Of a stretch of DNA of 64,000 nucleotides, positions 1 through 10,973 are shown one piece after another. Below the pieces are notes generated by a model. It was not told where the DNA came from and did no database searches. It saw only the letters and a list, made by a program, of their open reading frames with translations. The translations under genes were made by a program, and so were the position numbers. The stretch spans positions 140,446,062 through 140,510,061 of the forward strand of contig NC_133123.1 of the NCBI RefSeq assembly GCF_033568475.1, read 5' to 3'. The stretch comes from Henckelia pumila (taxonomy: Eukaryota; Streptophyta; Magnoliopsida; Lamiales; Gesneriaceae). Positions within the stretch are counted from its first letter, which is position 1; every line of letters begins with the position of its first letter.

Positions 1-789
1 GCAATTTTATGGCCTTCCAATTAAGGATCATCAAAATATCGTTTATTTATGTTACGTACACTCGAATCTGCGAACCTCACGAAGAAGTTGTCTTAAAAAC
101 CTATCGAATATAGCTTCAAATCTACCATTTTTATAACGACAATATGCAACATAACTTATTTTGGTCTCTTGGTACAATTTTTTTTTTTTTTTTTTCTTTT
201 CCAATTTACTGAAATACATTTTACAAGAACTAACTTGCTATATACAGCCATCTTTAATTCATGATATCACATTAAGTAATAATGTTTAAAACCATTAATG
301 TCGTGTACTAAGATCATTTCACTTTTTTCACATCAACAAAATGAATGAAAAATCCCTTTGTTTCAGCAGCTAGTATGTATAATGGGCATGCGTTGTCTTG
401 GTTATCAGAGTAGAAATTTGTTCAAGTCTTCAAGATTAACATCACATCAATCATAATATTCTTAATTGCTTTGGTCATTGGAACAAACTTTTGAATCCAA
501 TGCACTAAAAACATATCAGCAAGAAGAAAAAAAGAAGAAGAAGAAGAAATAATCCATATGGAGTATGAATACTCCAACCAGATAACATTTCTCTGAAAAT
601 AGGGACCAAATGAAGATCATATTGCAAGGACTCCAATAATCTGCCCATGACAGGTAAAAAATGAAAGCTTTATTAAGTAAATAATAAACTCAAACTCGAA
701 GGAGTAGACCTTGAAATTGCATCTCTTTATATATCATCCGAATCTCTAGCCAATTCAGTAGCTGATTTAAGGCCAGAATCTCTTTATTG
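1..789. other. Intergenic, downstream of the mL53 gene
   Basis: I see no gene here. The stretch is AT-rich, with a poly-T run near 180-196 and a (GAA)n microsatellite near 520-548. A minus-strand AATAAA (tttatt on the plus strand at 669-674) lies about 115 nt past the mL53 stop and could be its poly(A) signal. Confidence 0.5.
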
Positions 790-1444
790 CTACTTCTCTT
801 CTGCTTTTCTTGGCTGCAAATTCGGAAAAAAAGACACAAAAAAATAGATTAATTTTCCACAATCATGTCACGCTTTGCATAAAGGTTATTGATTTATGTT
901 ATAAAAAGCCCAAACCTGAATCCAAACAAACCAAAGAAAAGAATTTTACCCAAGAAATTTTCGCACACCAAGTGCTCACCAAATTGTCCATCAAAATCTT
1001 ATCTACCACAACTTGTTTCCAATCCCGCTCCAAAGGAAACCCACCCAATAAACAAAAATCAGAACACAAGAACAAATATCCCATCACCTTAATTCCAGTA
1101 AACGGTTGACGGATCTCCTCTTCGGGGATAACGACCGGCCACTTCTCATTGGCTTCGCGAAACATCTGCTCAGTCTCGAGAAACTGGCCCTTCTCGAGAA
1201 TCAAGTTGCGGATTTGTTGCGCTGGAGTGGAGGTAGCTTCGAAGGTCTCCTCGACGCCATTGACGAAAGTTACAGTAATCTTGGGCGGGAAATCGTCGGT
1301 GCGGCGCTTGACCTGTACCTGGCAACTGGGGTTGGATTCTTTGGCCTTGCGAGCGTTACATTGAGCCAAGAACTCCATGCACGAGGCTATGCGTGGGTCT
1401 AGCGCGTTAAACTCGATCCTCACCTTGGACAAAAATTTCAACAT
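790..1444 (-). CDS. Mitochondrial large-subunit ribosomal protein mL53
   Basis: The gene encodes a 126-residue protein of the mL53 family, a component of the mitochondrial ribosome large subunit. Exon 1 is 1444-1088 (119 codons) and exon 2 is 813-790 (PRKAEEK plus stop). The intron is GT-AG (GTGATG donor, TTTGCAG acceptor) and in phase 0. The start MLKFLSKVRIEF is chosen because it opens the conserved plant sequence, although the frame stays open 18 codons upstream. The core holds the family segments NALDPRIASCMEFLAQCNARK and the basic stretch VKRRTDDFPP, followed by an acidic C-terminus. A mitochondrial location follows from the family; no classic cleavable presequence is obvious. The last exon codes for only seven residues, so a gene finder working from open frames would miss it and read into the intron. 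Confidence 0.85.
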
Positions 1445-1498
1445 TTTCTTCTCTTTCTCTCCGAATGGTTCAGCGAGCCCAGAAGAAGCTGTAAGCAT

Positions 1499-2650
1499 TT
1501 GAAACCTCGGTTTCTTATATTTATTATTATATCTTTTTTAATATTTTGATCGATAAACATAATTATTTCTTATGATTTAATTAATTTTTAAAAAAAATAT
1601 TGATAAAAACGACGATGATAAATTATATAAAATAAATTAAAAATCAGTAGTGGTAAAGTGTTAAAAATTTCAAAATTAACCATAACAGTATATTTCTAAC
1701 TGAAAGATTTTAAAAAAAAATTCAGAAAATTTGAAAATATTATAATTTTATTTTAAATATAAATATGTCAAAATTTTGTTTAGAAACCCAATTTATTCCT
1801 TATTCTATGGAATATATATTTTTATAAAAAACAATCCAAATCATACGGAATAAATTGATTGACTTTTATATATATATATATAGATATATATATAATATCA
1901 TACGGAATAAATTGATTGACTTATATGTTTTAAAAAAAAAAGAAAAAAATTTACTATTTTTGAATTAATCAAACCTATTTTTCTATAAGTAGAAACTTAA
2001 ATATATAACTGAAATTATTAAAATCATTTACGAACGTTGTCTTATGGATTGTTTGTAATTATTAAAAAAAGTGATTGTTAAATTTTGACTTAAAAAAATA
2101 ACTTGTGTATTTCTTATACCAAAATTATACGTTTAATTAAAATCCAAAAACTAATTACATAGTGATTATGATTTCCAAAAGTGATTCTAATAAAAAGATC
2201 AATGTTAAAATCAATCTAATCACTTATTTATCAAACACTACCCAACTTCAATTTTAAAATTTTACATTTATTTACAAACACTACCGACTTTTAATTTTCT
2301 TTACTTTCTTATAATTTATAAATTTAATCAATTCTATAAAAATATAATCTTTTGCAAACATTCCTTTAGACAAGGACTGAGATTTTAGAAAATTCCACGT
2401 CCAATCAAACCACAGTAAAAACGAATACAATGACAAAAAAAATATACAAAACCAATAAATTTTAGTACTTCACAAAGATAAAGAAGCCCAAAACAAAATG
2501 AGTCCGTAACCCCCAGCTTAAAATTATACAGAGGTGGTAGCTCAATGTTTCCGACTTGAACTAAACAAAAATAAATAAATTCATCCACATGAATTTTGAT
2601 TCTATTGCAAAGATGAAAAAATGAGCAAGAAATTAAACATCACTCGATAG
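1499..2650. other. AT-rich intergenic region
   Basis: No coding signal is visible. There is a (TA)n microsatellite around 1868-1893. A segment of about 20 bp (catacggaataaattgattg) occurs twice, at about 1842 and 1899, flanking the microsatellite. The left part should hold the mL53 promoter and the right part the 3' end of the CCCH gene transcript. Confidence 0.45.
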
Positions 2651-2679
2651 ACTCATGAAGATGAATGCATGTTCACTGC

Positions 2680-5600
2680 TCAAGTACCAGTAATCTCTCT
2701 GTCAATTTTAACCCTCTTGGCACTTTGAACTTCCGGAACACCACCCATCCTTTGTTGGGACGACACATCGTGCTGATATTGGCAATTAGCTCCATTCCTG
2801 CAACCCCTTGCGCTGTTAAAAAAGATGCAAGGCTTCATTATCTTCTGTTTCGAGTCTTTCAATTTTGCCACATGCGTTGGCTCTTGACTTGTCCCCAGAG
2901 GCTGGTTGCTTTGATTTGCAAATTGAGGCACACTTTCCCGTCTTTCTTCTCCATGCTGCTGAATGAGGTTCTTGTAATAATTAGCGTCCTTCACCAAGGG
3001 AACACCCGGCGAAGGTGCTGGCATTATTACATCCGGTACAGAAGGCCGTAGATTCCTGATTGGTGGGTAAAAAGGTACACTTGCTGTCGCCGTTGAAGGG
3101 GGGATGATTTCTGGTCTTGAAAGGTGAGCAGAGAGTGGTTCTCTTCTATCAATGGCAAAGTTGACAGAATCAAATGAATTCTTGGGTGGAGACCTTAAAT
3201 TGGGCGTGTACTGTGTACTGGTAGATGGTGCATTATGCACTCCAATGGATGGCAGATTCTGCAAGCTGTATGACGGCAGGTTAGATGTATGAGATGATGG
3301 CATAAGTTGTGTACTGGATGTTGTACCAGGTTGTCCTCCGATGACTGGCTGACACTGAAACTTGGAGGAGGGCATGTTAGGCATTCCAGATGATGGTGTA
3401 TTCTGCGAACTGGAATATGTAGCATGGTTTGTCAAGAGTTGCTCGACGGTTTTTGGATTGCTGAGAATTTTCAGAAGCAACTCCCGGTCGATCAGATTAT
3501 TTTGATCTCCATTTGACAAGATAGTTGTCAAGGCAGCCTGTGCAGCAGAGACGACATCGGGCTCAACATCGGTAGATAAAATTCCATTTGTGACACTGCC
3601 ATGAGATGAAATTAACGAATGGGATGACTGCTGGGGATGTGAACTTGTGAGGTTGTTGTTGGTTGCCACAGAGGTAAATGTTGTGTTATCCAATGCAGCG
3701 TCCTCATCTTCAATTGGTATGAGAGGAATCACAGGAGTATTTTGATTATTGGCAATTGAGTCTTCAGCACACACTAATGAGGAAGGGCTGATGAAAGATA
3801 GAAGTTTAATGATTCATGCAAAAAACAAAGGAACATGGAAACATCAAAGATCAATCATCAACTAATTATCGTACTTTGGAGGAATAGCTGAGGGGCGTGG
3901 ATACACGGCTTCTAGAACTCTCATTTCTCGTTGATTCTGGGCCTTAATTTCTGTGCTCTCTTCCCCGGCAACCACTGCCCATTCACTATTCACTTCAAAC
4001 TGCGAAGAATAGAAATGTGAGATTCAGAAGAACACAATAATCCCACATCCCTGGCACAAACGAGCACTACTCACATGCAAACACTCCAGTGACCATCAAC
4101 AATGCAAGAACACAACTACACGAGTGCGTGCGATCTACTTAATCTCTCCCTCCTCTATGTTACTCACTTGAGGAGAGGGTTGACGGTTCTATCGAGGAAT
4201 CAAGGCTTAATAAGTCAACTGTCATAGGCTACGACAATGTAAACACAAAATATGCACTTTGAATCCAAATTCAACTCTGAGCTCACAACACATTGAAGAT
4301 TTATGATTGAAATACGGATCAATAAGTACAACATATTCCACAAGCCAACACCATATCACTATACATAAGTTAGTGAAACTATACAGGAAATCACATGGAG
4401 GACTTAATAAAGATGATCCTAAGTTAGAGGATCCCAGCTTCAACCCTCCCAACTCAAATTTAAAACAGAACAAATAGTCCCGTGGAACATGAAAAAGAGT
4501 ATATTCATCCTTAAAGATAATGGTTTAGCAAATATATGGAGAAAGTCAATGACAAAAATGGTAGACTTACTCTTGGAGGCAATCTCCATGGAACTAGGGG
4601 TACTTGAGACAGATTAACTCTCCAAAGATTTGCAGGCTGGACACCTTCAAAGCCTGGAGGTAAATTGTCATCAGTTCCTGTATCCCCGGACTGGTCGGGC
4701 CACTGTGTCTTGGCCTGAAGGTGATCTTGTGTTCCCAATCCCACTTGTGATGGAGATTCTTCCGACAAAAACAACCTTACCTACCAAAAGGACGGCACAA
4801 GTCTATTACATAGCAATTTAGGATGAGAATGAGTAAATCTGTAACTCAACTACTATTATAATGGACAATGTTAATAACAGGGCTTGATTGATAATTTTCA
4901 CCTGTGAGTGCCTAGGGTATTTGTACATTTTTTTATTATTATTATTAGCGAATTCATTTTATTGGTGGGAAAAAAACAATGAAAAGCTCAATAATAATAA
5001 ATAAACTGTATACAAAGTCTACAGGCTACTTTAACAATGAGAAGATAGAGTAGAAACTACTAGTTTCAACTTTTAACAGAGAAAATAACTGTAGACCTAC
5101 AATAAGCAAGTAGCACCAGATACAAAGACCAAGGGCAGATATATATGCACGTTCCAACAAAGTGGACAAATAAACAAATCACATCACTAAAAGTCCAACA
5201 ATTGAGTCCACACTCAAATCTGGTACATACTTTTCACACCTTCCCACACACATAGAGCCAACAACACAGAATTTCATACATAATTGATGAAAGACGGATG
5301 AAATATTACAAATGAATGTGTGAGAATAGCACATTCGCAAGGATATGCATGTGAAGTAAGGACTAAGGAGCCACGCAACTGTAAAGCACTTCACGTTACA
5401 GTAATATCACAAATGAAAGAAAGATTTCACACTCTCCTAGAGACGCACAATTATTGTCAATGTCATTACTCATTAGCCATGCAGGAGATGCTGGAGCCAG
5501 ACATCAATTTGACTCCGATCAAATTTGAGCACGAGAAATCGATATGCTTCTTCCAGGATGAAATGATAGGATATTGCAAATCCAGCATAAATCCAGAATA

Positions 5601-7223
5601 CAGCAACAAAAGAAACACCCAAAAGCAAAGAATTCTCAAAGGCAATCACGAATCAAGTGAATGTGAAGTACAGGAACATAGGGGGCTAACTGATTATATT
5701 TTTACTATACATCTCCCGTAGAGTAGTGTGTTACGTTGTCTCTTAAAATCTATAGTTGATTATTCCTTCTGGACCATATAGCAACAGATTTGGAAAGAAA
5801 AGGAAGTGAAAAAAATGAAGCTTCATTTACTTGGAAAACTTCCCGCAAAACTTCTGGACCATGTTTAATTCAACTTGCTTTTGTATTAACCATCAAAAGG
5901 ATGGCAAAGGTCTATCACTAGTCCTGCCACATGCTGCTTAACATCCCCTCAGCTCATCTTTGTTCTTCATTAAAATTGCAGCGAAAAATGGAAGAGAAAA
6001 AAAACAAGTCACCTGGAGTGCTCCACAGAGCACCATTTTCGCGCCATTATGTCAATGACATGACTCAAATAAAATTTCATTTACTGTTTCCAAACAAAGT
6101 TCTATATTTGTCACCTATTCAACTTTATTCCCTGATGTCCTCTATTGATAGAAAGACTTGGAACTTCCCAACTACCCCAAACCAGACACTTGTCAGTCTT
6201 GTCCACAAACTAAATAGAATAATAGATTAAGACTTGCACCTGGTAAACTCTAGTCTAATCTTCATTATCCATAAAAAGTTCCACCAAAAATCATAATTAT
6301 TACAATTTCCTTTCATTTGTATGCCAACACTCAAGTACAATGTTTCAACGAAAACAAGGCGCCAATTAGCCATCAATATACTAGGTGTGCCCCCAGGAAC
6401 TGAACTAAATCAACATATGCACTAAGCAGCACTATTTATTAGTACATTTCTTTCATTTGTCAACCACATAAAATTCGATATAAAAAACTAAACAAGACAT
6501 AACAATCTGGAGTCAGTAGATGAAACAGACAAACAGCCTTCCTAGATACTTGAAATTAGTTTGTTAATCTTGTATCCAAAACTGTCAGTAAAAAAAATGC
6601 CTCTTTTTAACACAACTACCTCAGAAGAGTTTTGTGCTGTCCCCACTATTTTCACCTCAAATTCCATATACTAAAATTTTAAGATGGAGGTTGCAATAAT
6701 TAGCTACCTGAATCCTACATATAAACATCTCGTAATCATTAACAATCGCTTAAGGAAATATATTTACTTGTATCAACACTCGATAATGAATCAATGATGA
6801 ACGGAACATATCCATTTCACTTTCAGGCCATTTCAGCAAGAATGTCCCTTTATTTCCAAAGTTTGGTTAAGTTCAGATGGAATTGAAATGAAATTTAATC
6901 CATTTAGTGGGCTTTAATAATGTCCCAATCAAATAATTAAGCAAATTGTTGAAATTAACATTTTATCCGATTGGCGTCTGTCGCGGATCAACAGAACATA
7001 CAGATTGCATTATTCGAGAATCATTTTCGATCAACTTTTAATTATATATTTTTTAAGTTCAGAAACGTCAATACATTCCCTTTGTGGATAACTATACCAT
7101 AAAATTAGTTAAAAGCAATCATTCAACAAGACGAAGTAACTGAAAAATCTTGACAAGATTTACCTGACAAAGATTAACATCTGAAGCCCAAGAGACCCTT
7201 TTCGATTTCTGCGATCCTCCCAT
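2680..7223 (-). CDS. CCCH zinc-finger protein, C3H6-like
   Basis: Four exons give 500 residues: 7223-7164, 4780-4571, 3999-3875 and 3787-2680. All introns are GT-AG and the phases close exactly. The N-terminus MGGSQKSKRVSWASD, followed by LCQVRLFLSEESPSQVG, matches plant proteins of the Arabidopsis C3H6 (At1g19860) type. LPPGFEG and VPWRLPPR follow, then VLEAVYPRPSAIPP. A long low-complexity Ser/Pro/Asn/Gln-rich middle leads to one zinc finger at about residues 452-471 with spacing C-x8-C-x5-C-x3-H. The basic stretch AKRVKID near the end may be a nuclear localisation signal. CCCH fingers of this class usually bind RNA or DNA; the exact role of this group is not established. Intron 1 is long (about 2.4 kb). 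In Arabidopsis the next gene is IQD32, which here lies beyond the transposon nest. Confidence 0.9.
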
Positions 7224-7552
7224 TTTTTTCACGAATAAATTAATTGGATTCGAAAGATATATGGATATGTCTTTTAAAAATTCAATCGATATTTGCAATC
7301 AAAACCCAACTTCCGATTTAGCAATCACTTATACAACACAGATTTAGGATTAAATTAAATCGATTGCTTTTCAATTGTGTGCAACCATACATTGGAAACA
7401 GAGATACGAAGAAGAGAATCGGAGACGACGGGGGAGTACGGGGAGAGTAGAAATACAAAGAAAACCCTAGATCCTCTAAGCTACTTTTTCTCCCTTTTGC
7501 CCATTTGCTCTTTTCCCGTCAATTTATTACGCCATCGGATCCTTGCGTGCCA

Positions 7553-7560
7553 TTTATATA
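7553..7560 (-). promoter_or_regulatory. Candidate TATA box of the CCCH gene
   Basis: TATATAAA reads on the minus strand about 330 nt upstream of the CCCH start codon. Pyrimidine- and purine-rich 5' leader-like sequence lies between them. Position and motif fit a core promoter, but no transcript evidence is available. Confidence 0.35.
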
Positions 7561-7751
7561 CTTATGACTTGTTTGTATGACATGCTCTAGTAGTGCGCGT
7601 GGTTGGTTAGCTACGGAAAAACTTCTTTTCGACTTTTTTTTTTCTTTTTATTCAACATAGCACATATATGTAAAAATAAAATAAAAATTAAAAACCCTTT
7701 CAAAAAAATATATAAAAATAAAAAAATAAAACGATGATGAAATAACTTGAA

Positions 7752-8293
7752 GGAAAAATTACATTTTTAGTCTTGTAAGTTGGCCTGATTTTGATTTTAG
7801 TCTTATAATTTTTCAAAGTTTGATTTTAGTCCAATAAGCTGGATTTTTGTTTGGGTTTTGGTCATTTTTCATCGAAAATCACTAAAGCAATCGAATGTTA
7901 CTTGTTTGACTTCGATGTTCTCCTATAAGACTCGTGTGATTAGAATTAGGTTTATATTACACATTAAAATATACCTAATGAAAAATAAACAAAACGAGAA
8001 GTTTTTTTCTCCGATTTGTAAATATTGGGTGTCGTTTTTTTTTCTTTTTTTCCCCTTTATTTTGGCGTAATAGATTTTAGTTTGTGTAACATATTGTTAA
8101 TTCTTGTCAAATGAGTCATATATGAGAATATCGATGTCAAATAAGTAATATTCGATTGATTTAGTGATTTTCGATGAAAAAAGGACCAAATCCAAAAAAG
8201 ATCCAAGTTACTTTACTAAAACCAAACTTTGAAAAGTTATAGGACTAAAACCAAAATCAGACCAACTTACAGGACTAAAATTATAATTTTTTC
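7752..8293. mobile_element. Foldback / Mutator-like MITE with long inverted arms
   Basis: The two ends are inverted copies of each other over about 190 bp (roughly 7753-7945 against 8100-8293), around a short unrelated centre. The outer arm reads gaaaaattacatttttagtc and continues with repeated gattttagtc motifs. Inner arms share catcgaaaatcactaaa and tcgatgttctc-type stretches. The flanks taacttgaa (7743-7751) and taatttaaa (8294-8302) could be a decayed 9-bp target duplication, as used by Mutator-like elements. No transposase is present, so it would be non-autonomous. The family assignment is an inference from arm length and flank size. Confidence 0.7.
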
Positions 8294-8639
8294 TAATTTA
8301 AATTTTGTGAGACATAATATTTTAAATTTAACTATATATCAACACTTAAAATTAGAATTGATTTTTCACCTGATTCGTCAAATTACTTCCCTTATTACTC
8401 TTAAATTCTCATTTAAATATTATTTTCATATGGCAATTACTATTTGATATTATTCCAGATGAAAAAACACTTTGTAATAATTTTTTTAAAAAAAATATCT
8501 TGACCATGTTATCTTACAACCAAACAGCATTTACGATTTAAAAATAATTGAGAGCTTTGAAGTTTGTATAAATTTTTTTTTTAAAAGTCAAATAAGGCTA
8601 ACTAACATTAAACTAACATGTCCCTCAGAACATAAGTTT

Positions 8640-8885
8640 TCAGACATAAAAGAACAAAAGAAACAAATTCCAAATGAGTTTTAGAAGTAAAGCCCTGCTG
8701 AGCTAAAAAAATGCACGGTGTCATTGTCCTCATGATAACAATGAATAACAGAAGCACCAGGAACCTGCATTCACGTTTGACGTATATCTTCAACCAAAGG
8801 AGTTTCAACAAACGGTGCTGGATTATTTATAGCTTTAACAACCATAGAAGCATCAATTTGTACAATTGATGGGGCATCGATTGTA
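8640..8885 (-). pseudogene. Fragment of a plant RNase H-like (RVT_3) domain
   Basis: Read on the minus strand from about 8860, the DNA encodes QIDASMVVKAINNPAPF, then VETPLVEDIRQ, then MQVPGASVIHCY. In another frame it gives IFLAQQGFTSKTHLEF. The order and spacing resemble the C-terminal half of the RNase H-like domain found in plant LINE polyproteins and their domesticated relatives (D-x-x-x-VVKA, later A-H-x-LA). There is one in-frame stop after DIRQT and at least one frame change before FLAQQG. It is a short dead fragment; whether it came from a LINE or a host gene cannot be told. Confidence 0.45.
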
Positions 8886-8940
8886 AAAAAAATTCTGATT
8901 AAACATCATGATAAAGTATATGATTTTTTTAATATATATA

Positions 8941-9462
8941 TGTTATCCTGATAGGCCCGGACGGTGAGCCCGGGGTCGGCTTGCAAGACGGGAGCCCGGC
9001 GTCATCCCGATAAGTCCCGGGTGATGGGCCCGGGATCATCTCCTAAACCGGGAACCTAGGAGCTCCTTCAGGGGCTCAGGTATCAAAGATAAATATCCAG
9101 AAACCAGGGGCCCGTAATACTCGGTGGGCCCTGGGTCATTTCATATAAAAAGAAGCTCATACCTCCTTTACGTGTGGCAGACTCTTACTGCAAATCAAAT
9201 CATTAGGCAGCATGGTGTAACAGTATGGGCTCGGTATGGGCTCTTCCTAGTATTACTGGGGGGTCAATCCTACGTGACAACTATCCCATCACAAAAACAG
9301 TTGTCAGTTGGGCCATGCTGGGCAATCATGGAAGAGGCCGGGTCAATGCGTATAAAAGGGAGGCCCCTTACTACAAACAGGCATGAGAAAAAAATAGAAG
9401 GAAAAAACAACAACTCAAAAAAGAACCCACGCCTGGATATTCATTTTATGATGTTCGCATCA
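8941..9462 (+). repeat. Left LTR of element A
   Basis: This 522-bp LTR starts TGTTATCCTG and ends CGCATCA. It is GC-rich at its 5' end, with many CCCGG motifs. A TATA box (tataaaag) near 9350 fits the U3/R boundary. The right-hand copy at 40304 has the same length and about nine substitutions. Confidence 0.93.
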
Positions 9463-9463
9463 T

Positions 9464-9480
9464 TGGCGCCGTCTGTGGGA
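9464..9480 (+). other. Primer-binding site of element A
   Basis: TGGCGCCGTCTGTGGGA lies one base after the left LTR, where the tRNA primer of an LTR retrotransposon binds. The TGG start matches the CCA end of a tRNA. The same PBS sequence is common in plant gypsy elements; I do not assign the tRNA. Confidence 0.75.
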
Positions 9481-9502
9481 AATTGAGATTTAAGACGTAG
9501 AT

Positions 9503-10973
9503 ATGACGATTATTGAGGATCCGGAAAGCTCCCAGCGAGCGATGGCAAATCTGCAGGAGCAAGTGAACGCCATGGTAGAGGCAGCATTACAAAGGATCCT
9601 ATCTCTACAACAGGAGAAGAGGGAAGGTGATCCGGAGAAACAGCAGGAGAAGGAGCAGGAGAAAAACCAGGAGGAACCAGGGAAGGAGCAGGAGAATACA
9701 GTAGATAAGGTGCGGGAAGAAGGAAAAGAGAAGGAGAAGAGAAAAGGAGGACGAGAGGGCATACAGGCGGAATAGGAGGCAGAATCACACGCTGAGTCTG
9801 CCCATGTCACCATGGTGGGAGAATTGGAACTGCTGAAGCAGAAAAATTTTAAAGTTAGAAAACACTGACTCGCGGGAATCTTCGCGAGTCAAAAGCTCGG
9901 GATGCCCTTTCTCGCCGAAGATTATTAAAGAGCCCTTGCCAGTACAATTCAAATCAGCGAAGATCAAAGGATACGATGGTAGTGGTGATCCAGAAGAGCA
10001 CATGGCCCGGTTCGAAAATGTAGCCATGTTACATTGTTATAATGATCAAATCAAATGTAAAGTTTTCTTAACCACATTAGAAGATTCTGCCCAAAGGTGG
10101 TTTGAAAACTTGGAGGACGGAAGCATTGATGTCTTTAAGAAGTTTCGGGAAATCTTTCTGCAGCATTTCAGCAGCAGTAAACGGTACCGAAAGACTACCC
10201 TCAGTCTTTTTGAGGTGAAGCAGGTCGGAGAGGAATCTCTAAGGGCATATATCAAGAAGTTCAACAAAATAACTTTAGAGATTCCAGCGTGCGCACCTGA
10301 AACCCGGATTACAGCCTTTACTCAAGGTCTCAGGGAGGGAGAATTCTTCCGGTCGCTGGTAAAGAAAACTCCTCGAAACTTTGAGGACCTTTTAGCCCGG
10401 GCTGAAAAGTACATTAACATGGAAGAAGCCCAGAAGCAAAAAAGGGATAAAGATAAGCGAGAGGGAAACAGAGAAAGAGGAAATAGGAATAACTCGGGAG
10501 GAGGGAGAAATGATTATCTGGGGAGGTTGATGGCTCATGCCCCGCCGAAAGTAACTAGAGATCGAGGGGTCCATGTGTGCGAGGAGGAAGTTCGGCAGAC
10601 CTCTCAGAAAGGAGCGGGAAAATATTGCTCAATCCACGAGGTCAATACTCATGATACCAGCGAGTGCAGAAGACGCGCCCCGGAGGCAAAAAGGCCGATG
10701 TCAGGAGAGGAAAGGCGGATGGATAAAAGACAGCGAGGACCTTATCGGGCACCAGGATTTGCGGCACACAGGCCTAATAAGGCTGTCTCAGAAAAAGCCC
10801 GGGAAGTTCCACCTCAGCGACTGGATGATAGGGCACGAGACGGACCCTCCCGAGGAGTCATCAACATGATATCGGGGGGATCCACTGATGGGGATTCGAA
10901 TAGGGCCCGGAAATCTTGGAGTAAGAGAGAAGTATTGGGGTTGGTGAAAGAGTGGGTGCCCGGTGAGCCAACT
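9503..10973 (+). other. gag region of element A (fossil)
   Basis: The first part is rich in Glu, Lys and Gln. It is followed by a retrotransposon-gag domain (around 9936-10430) with the usual W and F positions (AQRWFENLEDGSI, FREIFLQHF, ESLRAYIKKFNK). A basic stretch and a remnant motif around CSIHEVNTHDTSEC follow. It ends near INMISGG, typical of the gag-protease linker in this lineage. The region is broken and merges into the solo LTR inserted at its end. Confidence 0.8.

Noticed and set aside
2665-3051. 128-residue plus-strand ORF
   Set aside because: It is opposite the last exon of the CCCH gene, whose splice phases and zinc finger identify the true strand.
5320-5721. 133-residue plus-strand ORF in the CCCH intron 1
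   Set aside because: No recognisable family and no splice or promoter context; intron sequence explains it.
9124-9486. 120-residue ORF, with a similar one at 40487
   Set aside because: Both lie inside the LTRs of element A and match no protein; they are chance frames.
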